DNA of 64,000 nt, from the NCBI RefSeq assembly GCF_000374585.1, contig NZ_KB894654.1, positions 48,841 to 112,840 on the forward strand. The letters are read 5' to 3'. Within the stretch, counting starts at the first letter, position 1, and every line of letters begins with the position of its first letter. Made by a program: the position numbers and the translations under genes. Below, in pieces: positions 63,420 to 64,000 of this stretch. This stretch comes from Phocaeicola barnesiae DSM 18169 = JCM 13652 (lineage in GTDB: Bacteria > Bacteroidota > Bacteroidia > Bacteroidales > Bacteroidaceae). A model generated the notes under the pieces. That model was not told the DNA's origin. It did no database searches and saw only the letters and a list, made by a program, of their open reading frames with translations.

Positions 63420-63527
63420 TTATTTAACCTCAAAACTGTCTGTCAAAAGAATATCCTCATCACCTCTACTAAATGATTTCTGAACACGGTATTTCCCTTT
63501 TGGAATGCAATATTCATTCCATTTTAA
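63420..63527 (-). pseudogene. C-terminal remnant of a fourth Ig-like lipoprotein
   Basis: The minus strand reads WNEYCIPKGKYRVQKSF then SRGDEDILLTDSFEVK and a stop at 63420-63422. This lines up with the end of the intact paralogue at 62936 (ITSGKYRIIQSFHDGR ... FWIDK). An in-frame stop lies just upstream, so about 35 codons remain. It was probably truncated by deletion near the IS insertion. Confidence 0.55.
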
Positions 63528-63549
63528 TTAAAACAATTATTCCTTTTAT

Positions 63550-63660
63550 CTATTTCATCAGTATCGGTTTATCACACGGTGTATAGCCGATAACCAGCAC
63601 ATCAGTTTCCGGATTAACAATAGTATTCAAGTTTCGCAAGTACTCAAATAATGTAATAAA
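63550..63660 (-). pseudogene. 3' remnant of a gene cut by the IS element
   Basis: The minus strand reads ITLFEYLRNLNTIVNPETD then VLVIGYTPCDKPILMK and a TAG stop at 63550-63552. The frame stays open to the IS border, as expected for the tail of a coding gene whose front was displaced. I cannot name the family. Confidence 0.45.
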
Positions 63661-64000
63661 AAAGGCTAAAGAGTTTGATAATTCGATGATTATCACTATA
63701 TTAATGTCGCCAAACAAAGGATATAGCACCCTTTAGCCATGAACAAAAATAGATATATTATCGGTGAACTCCAAGAGTTTTTTGCAAAGAATGACTCTAG
63801 CAAGGCAATAAACAGCATATCAACCATTATGAACAGCATAAGGATACAAAGCAAAGTCATCGGGTCAGTTAAGAATCCGAATTGCAAATTCACCTGTCTT
63901 CAGGTGTTGCAGCTGCTTGTTCTGTTCCCGTTCTTTTCAATTAAGAATGCTGCCAACTATTCGTCTTCTGCCCTGGGCAAGATGTTTGTCTGCCACAAAG
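63661..64000 (+). mobile_element. IS element, left part only
   Basis: Contains the start of a transposase at 63739 and runs off the right edge. The left border is estimated at about 63655-63665 from the end of the disrupted frame; the terminal inverted repeat cannot be confirmed without the right end. An inverted repeat GGCTAAAG (63664-63671) / CTTTAGCC (63731-63738) abuts the transposase ATG. Confidence 0.6.
63739..64000 (+). CDS. IS transposase, N-terminal part (IS4-like)
   Basis: The plus strand encodes MNKNRYIIGELQEFF...KVIGSVKNPNCKFTCLQV...LLVLFPFFSIKNAANYSSS, about 87 residues before the edge. This N-terminal pattern (short helical start, QLLVLFPFF, xKNAxNYxSSALGxMF) recalls IS4-type transposases of Bacteroides. 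The catalytic DDE part lies outside. The opposite-strand frame at 63696-63893 is its shadow. Confidence 0.65.
   Translation, partial: MNKNRYIIGELQEFFAKNDSSKAINSISTIMNSIRIQSKVIGSVKNPNCKFTCLQVLQLLVLFPFFSIKNAANYSSSALGKMFVCHK

Noticed and set aside
63696..63893. A 65-codon hydrophobic minus-strand frame
   Set aside because: It is the antisense shadow of the IS transposase start on the plus strand.

Overview
The window looks like chromosomal DNA of a gut Bacteroidaceae bacterium (Bacteroides or Phocaeicola type). Supporting this are many promoters of the Bacteroides form (TTTG, 19-20 nt, TAnnTTTG), a short primary sigma factor lacking region 1.1, TonB-dependent receptors with N-terminal carboxypeptidase-like domains, many secreted lipoproteins, ribosomal protein S16 with a long charged tail, and RNase P RNA. 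There is no prophage, CRISPR array or plasmid backbone. The only mobile DNA is an IS element entering at the right edge.

Layout. 1-2.2 kb: start of a sugar-porter MFS gene, an AraC regulator and a DUF308 membrane protein. 2.4-10.4 kb: a same-strand cluster of beta-barrel porin, imelysin lipoprotein, di-haem oxidoreductase, fused ResB-CcsA cytochrome c assembly protein and a RidA-fold protein, probably for periplasmic iron or redox work. 10.5-24.9 kb: purT, PspC/PadR pair, GNAT, Ogt, a PNGase F-like glycosidase, DUF4301, a RelA-type (p)ppGpp synthetase with a decayed hydrolase half, a DUF1573 protein, an OPT transporter, rpsP and metY. 25.0-37.0 kb: an Lrp regulator, then two divergent TonB-receptor transcription units that end in a secreted NUC1 endonuclease (minus strand) and a secreted nucleotide pyrophosphatase/phosphodiesterase (plus strand). 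This is the strongest candidate for an undescribed system: capture and digestion of extracellular nucleic acid or nucleotides. 37.2-51.8 kb: housekeeping genes (ettA, MFS, panB, HAD, MATE, Nramp, rpoD, htrA, rnpB, yihY-like, ribE) with a clostripain-like lipoprotein. 51.9-52.6 kb: seven tRNA genes (4 Gly-GCC, 2 Leu-CAG, 1 Leu-GAG). 52.8-63.4 kb: an accessory stretch with a membrane/cytidylate-kinase-like fusion and its divergent AraC regulator, a second clostripain lipoprotein, a membrane-anchored winged-helix regulator next to an outer-membrane barrel protein, and a set of related Ig-like lipoproteins with a SIMPL protein. 63.4-64 kb: two gene remnants and the 5' end of an IS transposase.

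Non-coding structure is rich. An 85-bp tandem repeat duplicates the purT promoter. A modular palindrome family sits at three convergent gene junctions. Intrinsic terminators separate each TonB-receptor arm from its hydrolase gene. Plausible operators lie at the PadR gene and upstream of the barrel protein at 58.1 kb. No database search was run; family names come from motifs recognised by eye.
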